Below, in pieces: positions 27,715-40,015 of a stretch of DNA of 64,000 nucleotides (its first letter is position 1; each line of letters opens with the position of its first letter). The stretch lies in contig DAHXLE010000025.1 of assembly GCA_027371825.1 (NCBI GenBank), positions 1-64,000 of the forward strand. The letters are read 5' to 3'. The position numbers and the translations under genes are program-made. The notes under the pieces were generated by a model that was not told the origin of the DNA, ran no database searches, and saw only the letters and a list, made by a program, of their open reading frames with translations. This stretch comes from Candidatus Saccharimonadota bacterium (GTDB taxonomy: Bacteria > Patescibacteriota > Saccharimonadia > Saccharimonadales > UBA4665).

Positions 27715-28068
27715 GTGGAGACCTTATGCCGACCGGGGACACCCCAATCCACTAAAAGTGTATCAAAAAAGTACACTAAAGGCCAGCTAGTCGCATTAGG
27801 TACAAAAAATGCCAAGGTACAAAAGAAGGTAGATGCTATCGATGGCGAGATCGCTGCGATCTTTAAGCAGATCGTTGAGCCAGAAGACAAAGCTATGGAG
27901 AATCTATTCACAAAGGCTAAGAAAGCCAAAAAAGAGTTTGATGATCATAATAAGGAAATCGTTCAGTTCGTTATGCAACAAATGAACGTACCGAGGATTA
28001 TCGGGCATTGGTTGGATAGTATTGTTATGGTACTAAAGCCGGAAATCATCGTTATAGATTTAAAATAA
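27715..28068 (+). CDS. Hypothetical protein, charged/helical; true start uncertain
   Basis: ORF with GTG start; YTKGQLVALGTKNAKVQKKVDAIDGEIAAIF...IIGHWLDSIVMVLKPEIIVIDLK. Confidence 0.5.
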   Translation: METLCRPGTPQSTKSVSKKYTKGQLVALGTKNAKVQKKVDAIDGEIAAIFKQIVEPEDKAMENLFTKAKKAKKEFDDHNKEIVQFVMQQMNVPRIIGHWLDSIVMVLKPEIIVIDLK

Positions 28069-28087
28069 GATATAATGTCACTTAGTT

Positions 28088-29335
28088 ATGAAGTTATCGA
28101 CAGGCCCATATAAAGGAGCTAGAGACTTTTATCCAAAGGATAAACGCATACAGAAATATATGTTTGCTGTTATGCGAAAAGTTGTTGAAAGCTATGGATA
28201 TGAAGAATATGACGCTCCGATACTTGAACCCATAGAGTTGTATTTAAGCAAATCCAGTGCTGAAATTGTCACTCAACAAACATACACATTCGAAGATCGG
28301 GGCGGGCGAAAGGTTACGATACGTCCAGAAATGACACCAACCGTCAGCAGGATGGTTGCCGCCAGACGCCAAGAACTTTCTTATCCATTAAGATGGTACT
28401 CTATACCGAACGTATGGCGATACGAACGACCGCAGCACGGTAGATTGCGTGAGCACTGGCAGCTCAACGTTGACATATTTGGCGTTCAGAATATAGCCGC
28501 TGAAGTAGAAGTACTTCAAATTGCAAACGGTATTCTGAAGGCATTCGGTGCTACAGAGGATATGTATGAGATAAGAATTAACTCTCGGGTAGCACTAGGA
28601 GACGCTATCAAGTTAGCCGTACCGTTAACGAGCGTTGTGGAAGTTATTAGAATTGTCGACATGTTTGAAAAAATGAGCCGTGACGAATTTATAGCAGCCA
28701 TTAGCAAGCATCTAAAATACCCGGACAAATTGTTAAACTATCTGCACTCGGCAATTCCCACCGACGAAATTAGCAAAATTATTTCTGCCTGTAGTCTACT
28801 TGGAATAAAAGTTGAATACGTTCCCAGCATTGCCAGGGGTTTCGATTACTATACCGACATAGTATTCGAGGTTTTCGATAGGCATAAAGATAACAACAGA
28901 TCAATGTTTGGTGGCGGAAGATACGACAACTTAATAGGACAGTTTAATGTTGAACCGCTGCCTACAGTCGGTTTTGGCATGGGTGATGTAACTCTACAGT
29001 ACTTTTTAGAGCTGCATAACTTACTGCCGCAGCTAGACTCTGCAACAGATGCCGTGGTTATATTGGCATCATCTGAAACTTTAGCTGCCCAAAAAGTTAT
29101 CAAACGGTTGAGGGCTAATGGTCTGAATTTATCGGTTGATATAACTGAACGAAAAATGGATAAACAGATAAAAGCGGCAGATAAAAGCGGTATAAGATTC
29201 GTGATTATTATCGGTGATCGTGAGTTGAGCGATGGACGATATGTACTTAAAGATCTTTCTACCGGCAAGTCTAACATGCTAACAATTGAAGAAATAACAT
29301 CAATGTTCAAAAAAAATAAAGAAGCCAAAAACTAG
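28088..29335 (+). CDS. hisS: Histidyl-tRNA synthetase
   Basis: GARDFYP, RPEMTPTVSRM, RYERPQHGRLREHWQLNVDIFG, ARGFDYYTDIVFE, GGGRYDNL. Confidence 0.96.
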   Translation: MKLSTGPYKGARDFYPKDKRIQKYMFAVMRKVVESYGYEEYDAPILEPIELYLSKSSAEIVTQQTYTFEDRGGRKVTIRPEMTPTVSRMVAARRQELSYPLRWYSIPNVWRYERPQHGRLREHWQLNVDIFGVQNIAAEVEVLQIANGILKAFGATEDMYEIRINSRVALGDAIKLAVPLTSVVEVIRIVDMFEKMSRDEFIAAISKHLKYPDKLLNYLHSAIPTDEISKIISACSLLGIKVEYVPSIARGFDYYTDIVFEVFDRHKDNNRSMFGGGRYDNLIGQFNVEPLPTVGFGMGDVTLQYFLELHNLLPQLDSATDAVVILASSETLAAQKVIKRLRANGLNLSVDITERKMDKQIKAADKSGIRFVIIIGDRELSDGRYVLKDLSTGKSNMLTIEEITSMFKKNKEAKN

Positions 29336-29346
29336 TCTATTAGATC

Positions 29347-29802
29347 ATGAGAGCAATTAACCATGCAATGACGGGGGCTATTATAGGGTTAACCATTTCT
29401 GAGCCGATTGTTGCCATACCAATAGCGGTCGGTTCTCATTTTGTACTTGATGCAATACCGCATTTTGGAGAGAAAAGCAACTCACTAACCTCTAGATCAT
29501 TTAAGCCTATGCTATGGATTGATGCCATTTTGTGTCTGTGCCTGGTTTTGGTTATTGGATTTACAAAGCCTAATAACTGGATACTCTCAATTGTCTGCGC
29601 AACAGTTGCGGCAGGCGTAGATTTCATGCAGGCACCAAGATATTTTCAAACTATCAAAAGCGGAAAAGATATTAAACCGAAGGGTCACATCAATAGATTT
29701 CACGCTAATATTCAGTGGTTCCAGCGCCCCTTGGGAGCTGTAGTCGAGATAGCCTGGGCAATAGGTTCGTTGATAATATTAAGCTGGTTAATAAAAAAAT
29801 GA
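29347..29802 (+). CDS. Small membrane protein, possibly membrane-bound metal-dependent hydrolase-like
   Basis: NHAMTGAIIGL..VGSHFVLDAIPHFGEKS pattern with hydrophobic segments. Confidence 0.6.
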   Translation: MRAINHAMTGAIIGLTISEPIVAIPIAVGSHFVLDAIPHFGEKSNSLTSRSFKPMLWIDAILCLCLVLVIGFTKPNNWILSIVCATVAAGVDFMQAPRYFQTIKSGKDIKPKGHINRFHANIQWFQRPLGAVVEIAWAIGSLIILSWLIKK

Positions 29803-29857
29803 CGAGAGTTAAAACACTTGAGTAGAATGGGTTGATCTGTTACAGTCTAGAGTCGAT

Positions 29858-31138
29858 ATGCACATCACGAAGAGAACCCTAAGCTCAACTAAAGCTGAAC
29901 TCCAACTCATAGCCGGTGCTAAGGAAATATCCGATATAAAGAAACTTGTAGTGTCCGAACTAGGACGATCTATTAAAGTACCGGGCTTTAGAGAGGGCCG
30001 AGCGCCGCTTAATATTGTCGAAAAGAATATAGACGGTTCTACTCTACAGAGTCATGTATTAAACGATGCCGTTAACCGATTTGTTGGTGAGGCAATGAAT
30101 GCCGAAAAGCTAAGGTCAGTCGGTCGCCCGAACGTAACAATTTCCAAGTTCGTCCCCTATCAAGAACTTGAGTTAAAAATAGAGACAGAAATCATCGGAA
30201 ACATTGAGCTACCGGATTATAAGAAGATTAAACTCGCAAAACCGGAAGTAAAGGTAAAAACAGAAGATGTCAACAAAGTTCTCGACGGGCTGAGAACAAA
30301 GGAAGCGGTACGTATCGATGTAAAGCGCGCCGCAAGATTAGGCGATGAGGCTATTATCGACTTTGAAGGAACGGACATCAAAACTCACGACAAAATTAAT
30401 GGTGGCAGCGCCAAGAACTATCCGCTGTTACTTGGTAGCGGCTCATTTATTCCCGGGTTCGAGGACGAAATCGTCGGGCTAAAGCCCAATGAGCAGAAGG
30501 AATTTGTTATTACTTTCCCGAAAGACTACGGACTTGCCGCATTACGAAACCGCAAGGTAAGTTTTAAGGTTAAGGTTAGTACCCTAAATGAATTAAAGCA
30601 GCCGCCAATGGACGATAAATTTGCTGCTAAAATTGGTCCCTTTCAAACAATGCAGGAACTTCGTTCAGATATTAAAAAATCCCTCATAGATGAACAAAAC
30701 GCCACTATAGAGCGTGATTATCAGAATAAATTGATTCAAAAAATCAGCGACGGTACGACCGTTGATATTCCTCAGTCTCTAATAGATGAAGAGTCTGCCA
30801 ATATCGACAGGGATGAACGTCAAAACTTTGCCTACCGCAGGATGACGTTTGAACAGTATCTGGATAGCGAAGGTATAAACGAAGAACAGTACAAGAAGCT
30901 TATCAAAGACAACGCGATAAAAAGGATAAAAACAGCCTTAATACTTACCGAAATCGCCGAAGGAGAAGGTCTTACGGTAACGGACGCCGAAATAGATGAG
31001 AATATCGCTTTTCTTAAAAAAACGTATGATGACCCAAAAATGCAAAGTGAGCTAGATAAACCCGAAAGCCGCAGAGAAATTTGGAGCAAACTCTTAAGCG
31101 AAAAAGTACTTGCCCTAATAACCAATTCAGCCAGTTAA
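29858..31138 (+). CDS. tig: Trigger factor
   Basis: [20 protein letters not shown] domain [28 protein letters not shown]. Confidence 0.95.
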   Translation: MHITKRTLSSTKAELQLIAGAKEISDIKKLVVSELGRSIKVPGFREGRAPLNIVEKNIDGSTLQSHVLNDAVNRFVGEAMNAEKLRSVGRPNVTISKFVPYQELELKIETEIIGNIELPDYKKIKLAKPEVKVKTEDVNKVLDGLRTKEAVRIDVKRAARLGDEAIIDFEGTDIKTHDKINGGSAKNYPLLLGSGSFIPGFEDEIVGLKPNEQKEFVITFPKDYGLAALRNRKVSFKVKVSTLNELKQPPMDDKFAAKIGPFQTMQELRSDIKKSLIDEQNATIERDYQNKLIQKISDGTTVDIPQSLIDEESANIDRDERQNFAYRRMTFEQYLDSEGINEEQYKKLIKDNAIKRIKTALILTEIAEGEGLTVTDAEIDENIAFLKKTYDDPKMQSELDKPESRREIWSKLLSEKVLALITNSAS

Positions 31139-31151
31139 TTGGCACTCATAC

Positions 31152-31799
31152 TTGACGACTGCTAATCGTAATCGTATACTTAAAGTCATGAAAGATGTTA
31201 CAAATCAGGTATTGATTCCTACGGTGATCGAAACCGAAGGCCGTTTCGAGCGTGCCTATGATATATATTCAAGATTATTAAAAGAACGTATTATATTTCT
31301 AGGTTCGGATGTTAATGAAACGACGGCAAACTTAATTGTTGCCCAGCTATTGTTTCTTCAAGCCGAAGATCCTAAAAAAGACATATTCCTTTACATCAAC
31401 AGTCCCGGTGGAGTTGTTTATGACGCGTTAGCTATTTATGACACGATGAGATACGTAAAAAACGATGTACAGACAGTTGGTATCGGGATTCAGGCCTCGG
31501 CAGCATCATTCCTGCTTAGTTCTGGCACTAAAGGCAAAAGGTTTATTCTCCCTAATTCTACTGTTATGATTCACCAACCTTCCAGTGGGACCAAAGGTAA
31601 GGTTACGGATATGGAAATTGATCTGAGGGAGTCTTTACGTATAAAGGACAGATTGAATCAAATCATGGCCGACAATACCGGTCAAAAAATCGAGACAATA
31701 AAGCAAGACATGGAAAGAGATAACTGGATGACTGCTGACCAGGCCAGAAAATACGGTATCGTAGATAGGGTAATCGAGACCGCACAAACGATAAAATAG
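31152..31799 (+). CDS. clpP: ATP-dependent Clp protease proteolytic subunit
   Basis: [70 protein letters not shown]; start may instead be ATG 31188. Confidence 0.96.
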   Translation: MTTANRNRILKVMKDVTNQVLIPTVIETEGRFERAYDIYSRLLKERIIFLGSDVNETTANLIVAQLLFLQAEDPKKDIFLYINSPGGVVYDALAIYDTMRYVKNDVQTVGIGIQASAASFLLSSGTKGKRFILPNSTVMIHQPSSGTKGKVTDMEIDLRESLRIKDRLNQIMADNTGQKIETIKQDMERDNWMTADQARKYGIVDRVIETAQTIK

Positions 31800-32047
31800 C
31801 AGATTGCTATTGACAATTTAATATAGGTCATTCAAACTATCGAATAAGAAGTAGTGTACGTCGGGCAGTGCTCATGCGTATTGCATTTTCACCAAAAACG
31901 CCTTCGTAGTAATCTTCACACGCAAAAACTACAACAATTTATAAAATCATTATGGGGTTTTAATATAATTTGTCGGCCAATATATAGTTTTGATAGTGAA
32001 ATCAGATCGTATAACGAACGACAACGAAGGGGAGGCATATCTTAAAT

Positions 32048-35000
32048 ATGGCACTAGGCACCACGTCACTAGAAGATAAAATTAAAAACGCACAAGGTAA
32101 CCGTGTTTCATTTGCTGCTCAGGAAGATATAATTGATCTTCCCGATTTAGTTAGTCACCAAAACAAATCATTTCAGTTGTTTGTGGAGGAAGGCCTGGGA
32201 GAACTACTGGCTGAGATTAGTCCTATTGACGATTACACTGGATCTAAGCTTAGACTGAACTTTAAAGATTATCATTTTGATTCCCCGAAGATGACAGAGT
32301 CAGAGGCCAGAGACAACAACGTCAGTTTTGAAGCGCCCCTCAAGGCGACAGTCGAATTAATCAACAAAGTTACCGGAGAAGTAAAAGAACAAGAAATATA
32401 TTTGGGCGACTATCCATGGATGACAACTCGAGGCACCTTTGTTATAAACGGCGCTGAACGAGTCGTCGTATCACAACTAATAAGATCAAGTGGCGTATTC
32501 TTTACTACCGATCAACACGGGACGAGCAATCTTTACGGAGCAAAGGTTATCCCGGGACGCGGAGCATGGTTGGAGTTTGAAACGTCGGCCGCTGGTGCGA
32601 TGTTTGTAAAAATTGATCGCAAACGAAAAATGCCAATAACGACCCTACTAAGAGCGCTCGGTTTAAATGACTCACAAATGCGTGATGCCTTTAAGCATGT
32701 CGATCAGGGTAAACTTAGTTATATAGAAGCTACCTTCGAAAAAGATTCGACTCGTGGACAGAACGAAGCCTTGATAGAGGTGTATAGACGGCTAAGGCCC
32801 GGGGATCTGGCGACCGTAGATAATGCTCGCAGTCTCATCGAGAATATGTTCTATAACTTTAAGCGTTTCGATTTTAGCCGTGTCGGTAGATACAAGTTAA
32901 ATAAACGGCTCGATATGGATGTCCCGAATACCATTGAGAATCGCGTTATGCGCATCGAGGATCTAAAGGCAATAATAGCGGAAATTATCAGACTGAACGT
33001 AACACAAGAACCCGGCGATGATATAGACAGTTTGGCCAACAGGCGAGTAAAACTTGTTGGTGAGCTCGTACAGCGTCAATTTAGAATCGGTCTACTTCGT
33101 ATGGAGAGAAACACAAAAGACAGAATGAGCATGAGCGATATAGAGACGGTCACACCCGCACAACTTATTAACGCTAGACCGGTCGTGGCTGCTGTAAGAG
33201 AGTTTTTTGCAAGTTCTCAGCTAAGTCAATTCATGGATCAAATTAACCCACTGTCAGAACTGGCTCACAAGCGACGTTTAAGTTCGATGGGGCCAGGAGG
33301 GCTTAGTCGAGAAAGAGCCGGTTTTGAGGTTCGTGATGCTCACGCAACACATTACGGTCGTATCTGCGTAGTAGAGACACCGGAAGGAGCAAACGTAGGT
33401 CTTGTTCTAAATTTGGCTAACTATGCCCGCGTAAACGAATACGGATTTATAGAGACACCTTATCGTAAGGTAGTTAGTGCTCAAAAAGCATCGGATCTTG
33501 CGGGACACATAGCCTCGGTAGATCTCGAGGATGAGAGCGGTAAGATTATCGTGAAGGCCGGAAAGACTATCTCAAAGTCCGATGCCGAAAAACTGGCCAA
33601 GATTAAATCTCAAACGACGTGGCCGGTTAAAGCCAGGGTCACAAACGACATTGTCTATCTTGATGCTTCAGCCGAAGAGTCTGCCATTATTGCCAGCGCT
33701 GCTGAAGAACTGGATGATGAAGGATACTTCAAGAATGAAAGAGTAAGCGCACGACGTTATCTGCAGTCGGGACAGGTCGACGCCAATGAGGTTACCTATA
33801 TGGATGCGGCCAGAAACCAGATTATAGGGTCATCGGCTGGTTTGATACCGTTTATCGAAAAAGACTATGTGTATCGAAGCCTTATGGGTTCGAACCAACA
33901 AAGACAAGCAGTGCCGCTTGTCCAGCCTTCCTCGCCAATTGTTGGCACGGGGCTAGAATCAGCAGTCGCCCGCAATACCGGTCAATTAATCGTAGCTAAG
34001 GCAGCCGGAGAAGTAATAAAAACGACAGCCGACGAAGTTATAGTGAAATATAAGGACGAGACGGTCAGTTATTCACCGGAGCACTTTATCCGCAGCAACG
34101 AAGGTACGAGCATTAATCAAAAGGTAGTAGTTTCTTCCGGCGACAAAGTAAAAGCCGGCCAACCGTTGATCGAAGGAATGAGTATCGAAAATGGCGAACT
34201 GGCACTTGGTAAAGACCTGCTGGTGGCGTTTATGCCGTGGGCTGGATATAACTTTGAAGATGCCATTATTATCTCCCGAAGGCTGGTACAGGATGATTCG
34301 CTGACGTCTATTAATATCGTAGATTTCATGATTGAAGTTCGCGAAACAAAGCTAGGTCCTGAAATTGTAACCAGAGATATTCCCAATGTGTCAGAGGAAG
34401 CCTTAAGACACCTAGACGAGGACGGTATCGTTAGAATCGGCGCCGAAGTTCATCCCGGTGATATTCTAGTCGGTAAAATTACCCCGAAGGGTGAACAAGA
34501 GCTATCGAGCGAAGAGAGATTATTACGGGCCATATTTGGTGAAAAAGCGAAAGAAGTACGCGACACATCACAACGCATGAGTAATGGTAAGCACGGTAAA
34601 GTTGTTGGCGTGAAGATCTTCAGCAAAGAGAATGGTCACGAGCTTAAATCAGGTGTTTTGATGCAAATACAGGTTTTTGTAGCTCAAACTCGCAAAATTG
34701 CAGTGGGAGATAAACTCGGAGGCCGACACGGAAACAAAGGTGTTATAGCCAGAATTCTGCCCATAGAAGATATGCCCTTCACGGAAGACGGCACACCGGT
34801 TGATGTAATTCTCAACCCGTTGGGCGTCCCTTCCCGTATGAACGTCGGTCAGTTATTTGAGACTCACTTAGGAATGGCGGCCAGAACTTTGGGTCTAAAG
34901 GTTGTCAGTCCGGCCTTTAATGGCGTGGGAATCGATACCATCCAGGAGCTTCTGAAAAAAGCCGGACTACCCGAAGACGGCAAACAACAATTGTATGATG

Positions 35001-35647
35001 GTCGCACCGGCGAGGCCTTTATCGAACGCACAACGGTCGGCTCGATGTACATAATTAAGCTTAACCACATGATAGCCGACAAGATTCACGCCCGCTCGAC
35101 CGGACCATACACCATGGTTACTCAGCAGCCACTGGGCGGTAAAGCTCAAAATGGCGGACAGCGTTTTGGTGAAATGGAAGTTTGGGCACTAGAAGCCTAC
35201 GGAGCCGCCAGTACCCTACAGGAAATGTTGACGCTCAAATCAGATGATGTCTACGGTCGCTCTAAGGCTTACGAAGCTATAATTAAAAAGACCGAGATTG
35301 TCGGACCAAAAGTACCCGAAAGCTTTAATGTTTTAGTAAAAGAGCTCCAGGGACTTGGTCTTAAGGTTGACATGATCACTTCGAACAAGATCGTTGATGC
35401 CGAAAACATTTTAGCCGAAAACATAAAGAGTGAAGCGTCGGCTCAACCGATAATCGATGTCCCTGCCCCGATCGCTTCAGATATTGATGTTACCGAAGAA
35501 GACAGTGTCGACGAGTTCGCAAATTTCAGCATATCGGATAACGGTTTGCTAGGTGACGATAATTCCGATGATTCAATTACCGTTAGCGTAACGGATGATG
35601 ATGATCAAAATGCCAATGTAGGGACGATACACGAGGAGGTAAGCTAA
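32048..35647 (+). CDS. rpoB: RNA polymerase beta subunit
   Basis: FFASSQLSQFMDQINPLSELAHKRRLSSMGPGGLSRERAGFEVRDAHATHYGRICVVETPEG. Confidence 0.99.
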   Translation: MALGTTSLEDKIKNAQGNRVSFAAQEDIIDLPDLVSHQNKSFQLFVEEGLGELLAEISPIDDYTGSKLRLNFKDYHFDSPKMTESEARDNNVSFEAPLKATVELINKVTGEVKEQEIYLGDYPWMTTRGTFVINGAERVVVSQLIRSSGVFFTTDQHGTSNLYGAKVIPGRGAWLEFETSAAGAMFVKIDRKRKMPITTLLRALGLNDSQMRDAFKHVDQGKLSYIEATFEKDSTRGQNEALIEVYRRLRPGDLATVDNARSLIENMFYNFKRFDFSRVGRYKLNKRLDMDVPNTIENRVMRIEDLKAIIAEIIRLNVTQEPGDDIDSLANRRVKLVGELVQRQFRIGLLRMERNTKDRMSMSDIETVTPAQLINARPVVAAVREFFASSQLSQFMDQINPLSELAHKRRLSSMGPGGLSRERAGFEVRDAHATHYGRICVVETPEGANVGLVLNLANYARVNEYGFIETPYRKVVSAQKASDLAGHIASVDLEDESGKIIVKAGKTISKSDAEKLAKIKSQTTWPVKARVTNDIVYLDASAEESAIIASAAEELDDEGYFKNERVSARRYLQSGQVDANEVTYMDAARNQIIGSSAGLIPFIEKDYVYRSLMGSNQQRQAVPLVQPSSPIVGTGLESAVARNTGQLIVAKAAGEVIKTTADEVIVKYKDETVSYSPEHFIRSNEGTSINQKVVVSSGDKVKAGQPLIEGMSIENGELALGKDLLVAFMPWAGYNFEDAIIISRRLVQDDSLTSINIVDFMIEVRETKLGPEIVTRDIPNVSEEALRHLDEDGIVRIGAEVHPGDILVGKITPKGEQELSSEERLLRAIFGEKAKEVRDTSQRMSNGKHGKVVGVKIFSKENGHELKSGVLMQIQVFVAQTRKIAVGDKLGGRHGNKGVIARILPIEDMPFTEDGTPVDVILNPLGVPSRMNVGQLFETHLGMAARTLGLKVVSPAFNGVGIDTIQELLKKAGLPEDGKQQLYDGRTGEAFIERTTVGSMYIIKLNHMIADKIHARSTGPYTMVTQQPLGGKAQNGGQRFGEMEVWALEAYGAASTLQEMLTLKSDDVYGRSKAYEAIIKKTEIVGPKVPESFNVLVKELQGLGLKVDMITSNKIVDAENILAENIKSEASAQPIIDVPAPIASDIDVTEEDSVDEFANFSISDNGLLGDDNSDDSITVSVTDDDDQNANVGTIHEEVS

Positions 35648-35648
35648 T

Positions 35649-38600
35649 ATGCGCAGCTATTCAAACCAAACAGATATTGCCGTCTTTGACGCTGTCAGGC
35701 TTGCCGTCGCAAGTCCTGAAGACATCAAAGAATGGAGTTATGGTGAAGTCCTAAAACCGGAGACGATTAACTATCGCACACAGAAGCCGGAACGCGATGG
35801 ACTTTTCTGCGAAAGAATTTTTGGACCGGTAAAAGACATTAATCCTCACGACACGAAATATAAGGGTGTCCGCAGCCGCGAAGCAGCCCTAGACAAAAAA
35901 GGCGAGGTTGTTACTAGAAGCATAGTAAGACGAGAACGAATGGGTCATATCAATCTGGCCGTACCGGTCGCTCACATTTGGTTTTTGAGAGGGACTCCGT
36001 CTGCAGTAGGACTATTACTGGGAATGACCGTTAAGAATCTCGAGCGAGTGGCGTATTTTGCCAGCTATGTCATAAAGAGCGTCGATCAGACCAAACGCGA
36101 TCAGATCATGTCGGATAAGCAAGCCGAATACGACGCTGCATTGGTTGCTATTAAGTACCGCTACGAAGATGAAGCAAAGCAAGAAGGATCCAACATCAAG
36201 GCTTTAGCCGAAGCACAGACAAAAGAGCTCGAAGAATTAACGTCGGAGTTTGAGCACTACAAAGAACAACTGAGCGGTTTAGAAAAACTGCATCTTATCA
36301 GCGAGAACGACTATCGGGCTCTGCCTGATGAATTGCGGGAACTAATTAAGGTTGGCATGGGCGGTGCGGTCATCAAGGAGCTGCTGGAAGAGATCAACTT
36401 GCCTAAACTAATAGCGGATCTAAACATAGAAGCTGAGGAGTCGAAAGGTCAACGTCGGAAGAAGATAATGAAACGGCTTAGACTACTAGAAGGTATTGAG
36501 CGTGCAGGCATAAAACCAAGTTCTATGTGCCTAAGCGTACTGCCCGTTATTCCGCCCGATCTCAGGCCAATGGTTCAATTAACCGGCGGACGTTTCGCAA
36601 CTTCCGACCTTAATGATCTCTATCGACGCGTGATTAATCGTAATAATAGACTGAAAAAACTTATCGATTTAAACGCACCGGAAGTCATTAGACGTAATGA
36701 ACAGAGAATGTTACAAGAGGCAGTTGATGCCCTGATCGACAACAACAATGCTCGAGGAGGACGTGCTGTTGCGTCAACCGGTCAACGTCGCAAACTCAAA
36801 TCATTAAGCGACATGTTAAAGGGTAAGCAAGGAAGATTCCGCCAGAACCTACTGGGTAAGCGAGTAGATTATTCCGGACGATCAGTGATTGTAGCCGGTC
36901 CTGAACTTAAGATCAATCAATGCGGGTTACCAAAAATGATGGCTCTTGAGTTATTCAAGCCGTTTGTCATCGGAGAGCTAATCGCTCGCGAACAAGCACA
37001 CAACATCAGAAGTGCAACTCGCATGATCGAAACTAGCGAAACAGAAGTGTGGGACGCTTTAGATGAAGTTATACGCGGAAAATACGTTTTGCTGAATCGC
37101 GCGCCCAGCCTTCACCGTCTCAGTATTCAAGCCTTCCAGCCGGTGCTGATAGAGGGACGAGCCATACAATTGCATCCATTGGTATGTAAAGGATTCAACG
37201 CGGACTTTGATGGTGACCAGATGGCTGTTCATCTACCGCTTTCAGAAGATGCTCAAAATGAAGCTAGAGACATAATGGCTGCCAACCGAAATCTACTTAA
37301 GCCAGCCGACGGCTCACCTATATTGCATATTGAACAGGATATTGTCCTCGGTTCCTATTATTTGACCTACATACCACCAAAACAGAGCACAGTACCCCGT
37401 ATTTTTGTTGATCTGGAAGAAGCGTTAATGGCATACGACAATAATTCAATTACGTTACAGAGTTATGTAAAGATCAATTTCAGAGGCGAGATTAGAACAA
37501 CAACCTTGGGACGATTACTGTTTAATGAAATTTTGCCAGAAGATTTTGAATATCAAGATGACACCATGACCAAGAAACGCCTGCAGGAGGTTATGTCAAA
37601 TGTCTATGTAAAATACGGACAGTTGAAGACGGCAGAGATAGCCGATGGGCTCAAAGACCTAGGGTTTTACTACGCAACTCGCTCCGGTTTGTCTATGGGA
37701 ATGGGGGACTTTGGCATAGTTGTTGGTGCAAAAGAAGCAATCGAAGACGGCGAGGTTCGCACCGATGCCATAAGCGAGCAATTCGAACAAGGTTTTATCA
37801 CCGAAGACGAACGATACAGGCTAACCGTAGATAACTGGACAAAGGTTGAGGCTCGGGTTCAGGAATTACTGAAAGACCAAATGTCCGGCCAGAATTCTTC
37901 AACCGCCATCGCTATGACATCAGGAGCTCGAGGTAATATATCGCAAATGAAGATGTGTGTTGGCATGCTGGGAGTATTTTCTGACACTTCCGGTCAACCT
38001 ATCGAACTGCCGGTTAAATCCAGCTATACAGCAGGGCTTAGCCAGCTTGAATATTTCACAGCTACCAGAGGAGCAAGAAAGGCTGTCATCGATATTGCTC
38101 TTAAAACAGCCGATGCCGGGTATTTAACCAGGCGTTTGGTTGATGTCGCTCAAGATGTCTTTACTATCTCCGAGGAAGCACCGGATCCAGGGTTTGCTAT
38201 GTACAGAGCCGATGCCGAGGAAATCGGTGTTGAATATGGCAGTCGCCTGATAGGACGTTTTGCCGCAGAATCTGTTAAAAATTATGTTGCCGCCGGTGAA
38301 CTCATAACGGCCGAGATAGCTCAAAAAATACAAGATAATCCTCAGCTTGACGGTGTTAAGATAATGAGCGTTTTAAGTGTTAACTCTGTTAAGGGCATAC
38401 CGCAAAAATCCTACGGGATTGACCCGGCAACGGGCGAACTTGTTGCGGCTCATCACCCGGTGGGAGTAATTGCCGCCCAGAGTATCGGCGAACCGGGTAC
38501 CCAGCTATCTCTTAACTCTAAACATAGATCAGGGGCGGTCGTGGCCGACGATACCACCGAAGGATTAAATCGTGTCGAAGAGTTATTTGAAGCCAGAACT

Positions 38601-39485
38601 CCGAAAGGTCAAGCCTATCTCGCCGACATATCAGGGACTGTGAATACGTGGGAAGAGGGCGAGAGTTACATAATCCAAATCATTCCCGACAAACAAAAGA
38701 AAATCAAACTTGCACTGGACGGTCGTACTCCCAAGCTGGATGACGACAAGAATTCGGTAGCCATAGGTGATGTTATTGCCTCAAAAGCCAAAGGTAAAAG
38801 CCCGCTGATCTCACCAATAGCAGGATCAATAGAGTTTACCGATACGCAGGCCGTAATTACGCCGGCAGTACAAGGAATTGTCCGTTATGAGATACCGGGC
38901 TTTAAACACCTAACGGTAGCCGACGGCGACAAAGTTAATGCCGGTGACCGCTTAACCAACGGGTCCATTAACCTGCACGATCTGACCGCATTAAAGGGAG
39001 TAGAGGCCACACAACGATACATAATGATCGAAGTCTTAAGAATGTTTGCCGGACAAGGTCAAAATATTGCCGACAAACATCTTGAAATTATCGTGAGACA
39101 GCTGTTTAGCAGGGTACAGATAGAAGACTCCGGTGATAGTGAATTCGTAACAGGCGATATCGTCAGTAAGCTGTCAACAGTAGAAGCTAACCAACGACTC
39201 GTCGCTAAAGGCATGAAGCCGACTGAGTACAATCAACTGCTACTCGGAATAACTAAAGCCAGTCTTTCGACAGACTCATTCTTAAGTGCCGCTTCTTTCC
39301 AGGATACGACTCGAGTACTAATCGCAGCTGCAACCACAGGTAAGGTAGATAAATTATTTGGCCTTAAAGAAAACGTGATTCTGGGTCGAAAGATTCCTGT
39401 CGGTACCGGTTATGTCGGCAATGACACACCAAAAGACGTAGATATTGAACGATTAACGCCTATTAATGTTGGACAAGAGGTTTAA
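35649..39485 (+). CDS. rpoC: RNA polymerase beta' subunit
   Basis: [33 protein letters not shown]. Confidence 0.99.
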   Translation: MRSYSNQTDIAVFDAVRLAVASPEDIKEWSYGEVLKPETINYRTQKPERDGLFCERIFGPVKDINPHDTKYKGVRSREAALDKKGEVVTRSIVRRERMGHINLAVPVAHIWFLRGTPSAVGLLLGMTVKNLERVAYFASYVIKSVDQTKRDQIMSDKQAEYDAALVAIKYRYEDEAKQEGSNIKALAEAQTKELEELTSEFEHYKEQLSGLEKLHLISENDYRALPDELRELIKVGMGGAVIKELLEEINLPKLIADLNIEAEESKGQRRKKIMKRLRLLEGIERAGIKPSSMCLSVLPVIPPDLRPMVQLTGGRFATSDLNDLYRRVINRNNRLKKLIDLNAPEVIRRNEQRMLQEAVDALIDNNNARGGRAVASTGQRRKLKSLSDMLKGKQGRFRQNLLGKRVDYSGRSVIVAGPELKINQCGLPKMMALELFKPFVIGELIAREQAHNIRSATRMIETSETEVWDALDEVIRGKYVLLNRAPSLHRLSIQAFQPVLIEGRAIQLHPLVCKGFNADFDGDQMAVHLPLSEDAQNEARDIMAANRNLLKPADGSPILHIEQDIVLGSYYLTYIPPKQSTVPRIFVDLEEALMAYDNNSITLQSYVKINFRGEIRTTTLGRLLFNEILPEDFEYQDDTMTKKRLQEVMSNVYVKYGQLKTAEIADGLKDLGFYYATRSGLSMGMGDFGIVVGAKEAIEDGEVRTDAISEQFEQGFITEDERYRLTVDNWTKVEARVQELLKDQMSGQNSSTAIAMTSGARGNISQMKMCVGMLGVFSDTSGQPIELPVKSSYTAGLSQLEYFTATRGARKAVIDIALKTADAGYLTRRLVDVAQDVFTISEEAPDPGFAMYRADAEEIGVEYGSRLIGRFAAESVKNYVAAGELITAEIAQKIQDNPQLDGVKIMSVLSVNSVKGIPQKSYGIDPATGELVAAHHPVGVIAAQSIGEPGTQLSLNSKHRSGAVVADDTTEGLNRVEELFEARTPKGQAYLADISGTVNTWEEGESYIIQIIPDKQKKIKLALDGRTPKLDDDKNSVAIGDVIASKAKGKSPLISPIAGSIEFTDTQAVITPAVQGIVRYEIPGFKHLTVADGDKVNAGDRLTNGSINLHDLTALKGVEATQRYIMIEVLRMFAGQGQNIADKHLEIIVRQLFSRVQIEDSGDSEFVTGDIVSKLSTVEANQRLVAKGMKPTEYNQLLLGITKASLSTDSFLSAASFQDTTRVLIAAATTGKVDKLFGLKENVILGRKIPVGTGYVGNDTPKDVDIERLTPINVGQEV

Positions 39486-39595
39486 AACGTAGTAATATGT
39501 CAACTGATTTAAGTACAAAGATCAATGAAAACGCCGGTTATAAAAACTTGGTGTTGGGGTCAGATGATCAAATTAAGGTAATTGGATAATTTAAG

Positions 39596-40009
39596 ATGCC
39601 AACCATTAACCAACTAATACGCAAGCCTAGATCTAAGGCTACCGGTAACTCAAAATCACCGGCCCTGCTTCGTATTGCCAATAACCTAAAAACAGTGAAC
39701 TATGAAAAACCTTCACCTTTTAAGCGTGGAGTGTGCGTGAAGGTTACTACTAAAACCCCAAAAAAGCCAAACTCTGCTTTGAGAAAAGTTGCTCGTGTAC
39801 GGCTGACTAACGGTCAAGAGGTCTGGGCATATATAGGCGGAGAGGGACATAATCTGCAGGAACATGCTGTCGTCCTGGTAAGAGGAGGACGCGTTAAAGA
39901 TCTTCCCGGAGTACGCTATCACATTGTTCGTGGATCATTAGACTTACAGGGTGTATCTAACCGCAAACAGGGTCGTAGCAAGTATGGCGCCAAGAAAGAC
40001 GGTAAGTAA
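39596..40009 (+). CDS. rpsL: 30S ribosomal protein S12
   Basis: [34 protein letters not shown]. Confidence 0.98.
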   Translation: MPTINQLIRKPRSKATGNSKSPALLRIANNLKTVNYEKPSPFKRGVCVKVTTKTPKKPNSALRKVARVRLTNGQEVWAYIGGEGHNLQEHAVVLVRGGRVKDLPGVRYHIVRGSLDLQGVSNRKQGRSKYGAKKDGK

Positions 40010-40015
40010 ACAGTT

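Noticed and set aside
25954-28087. tRNA-Val 3' end as an att site for the element
   Set aside because: I could not see a direct repeat of the tRNA 3' end near the hisS side; integration at the tRNA remains unproven
31854-32045. 63-aa ORF upstream of rpoB
   Set aside because: Odd composition, no clear start context; more likely rpoB leader sequence
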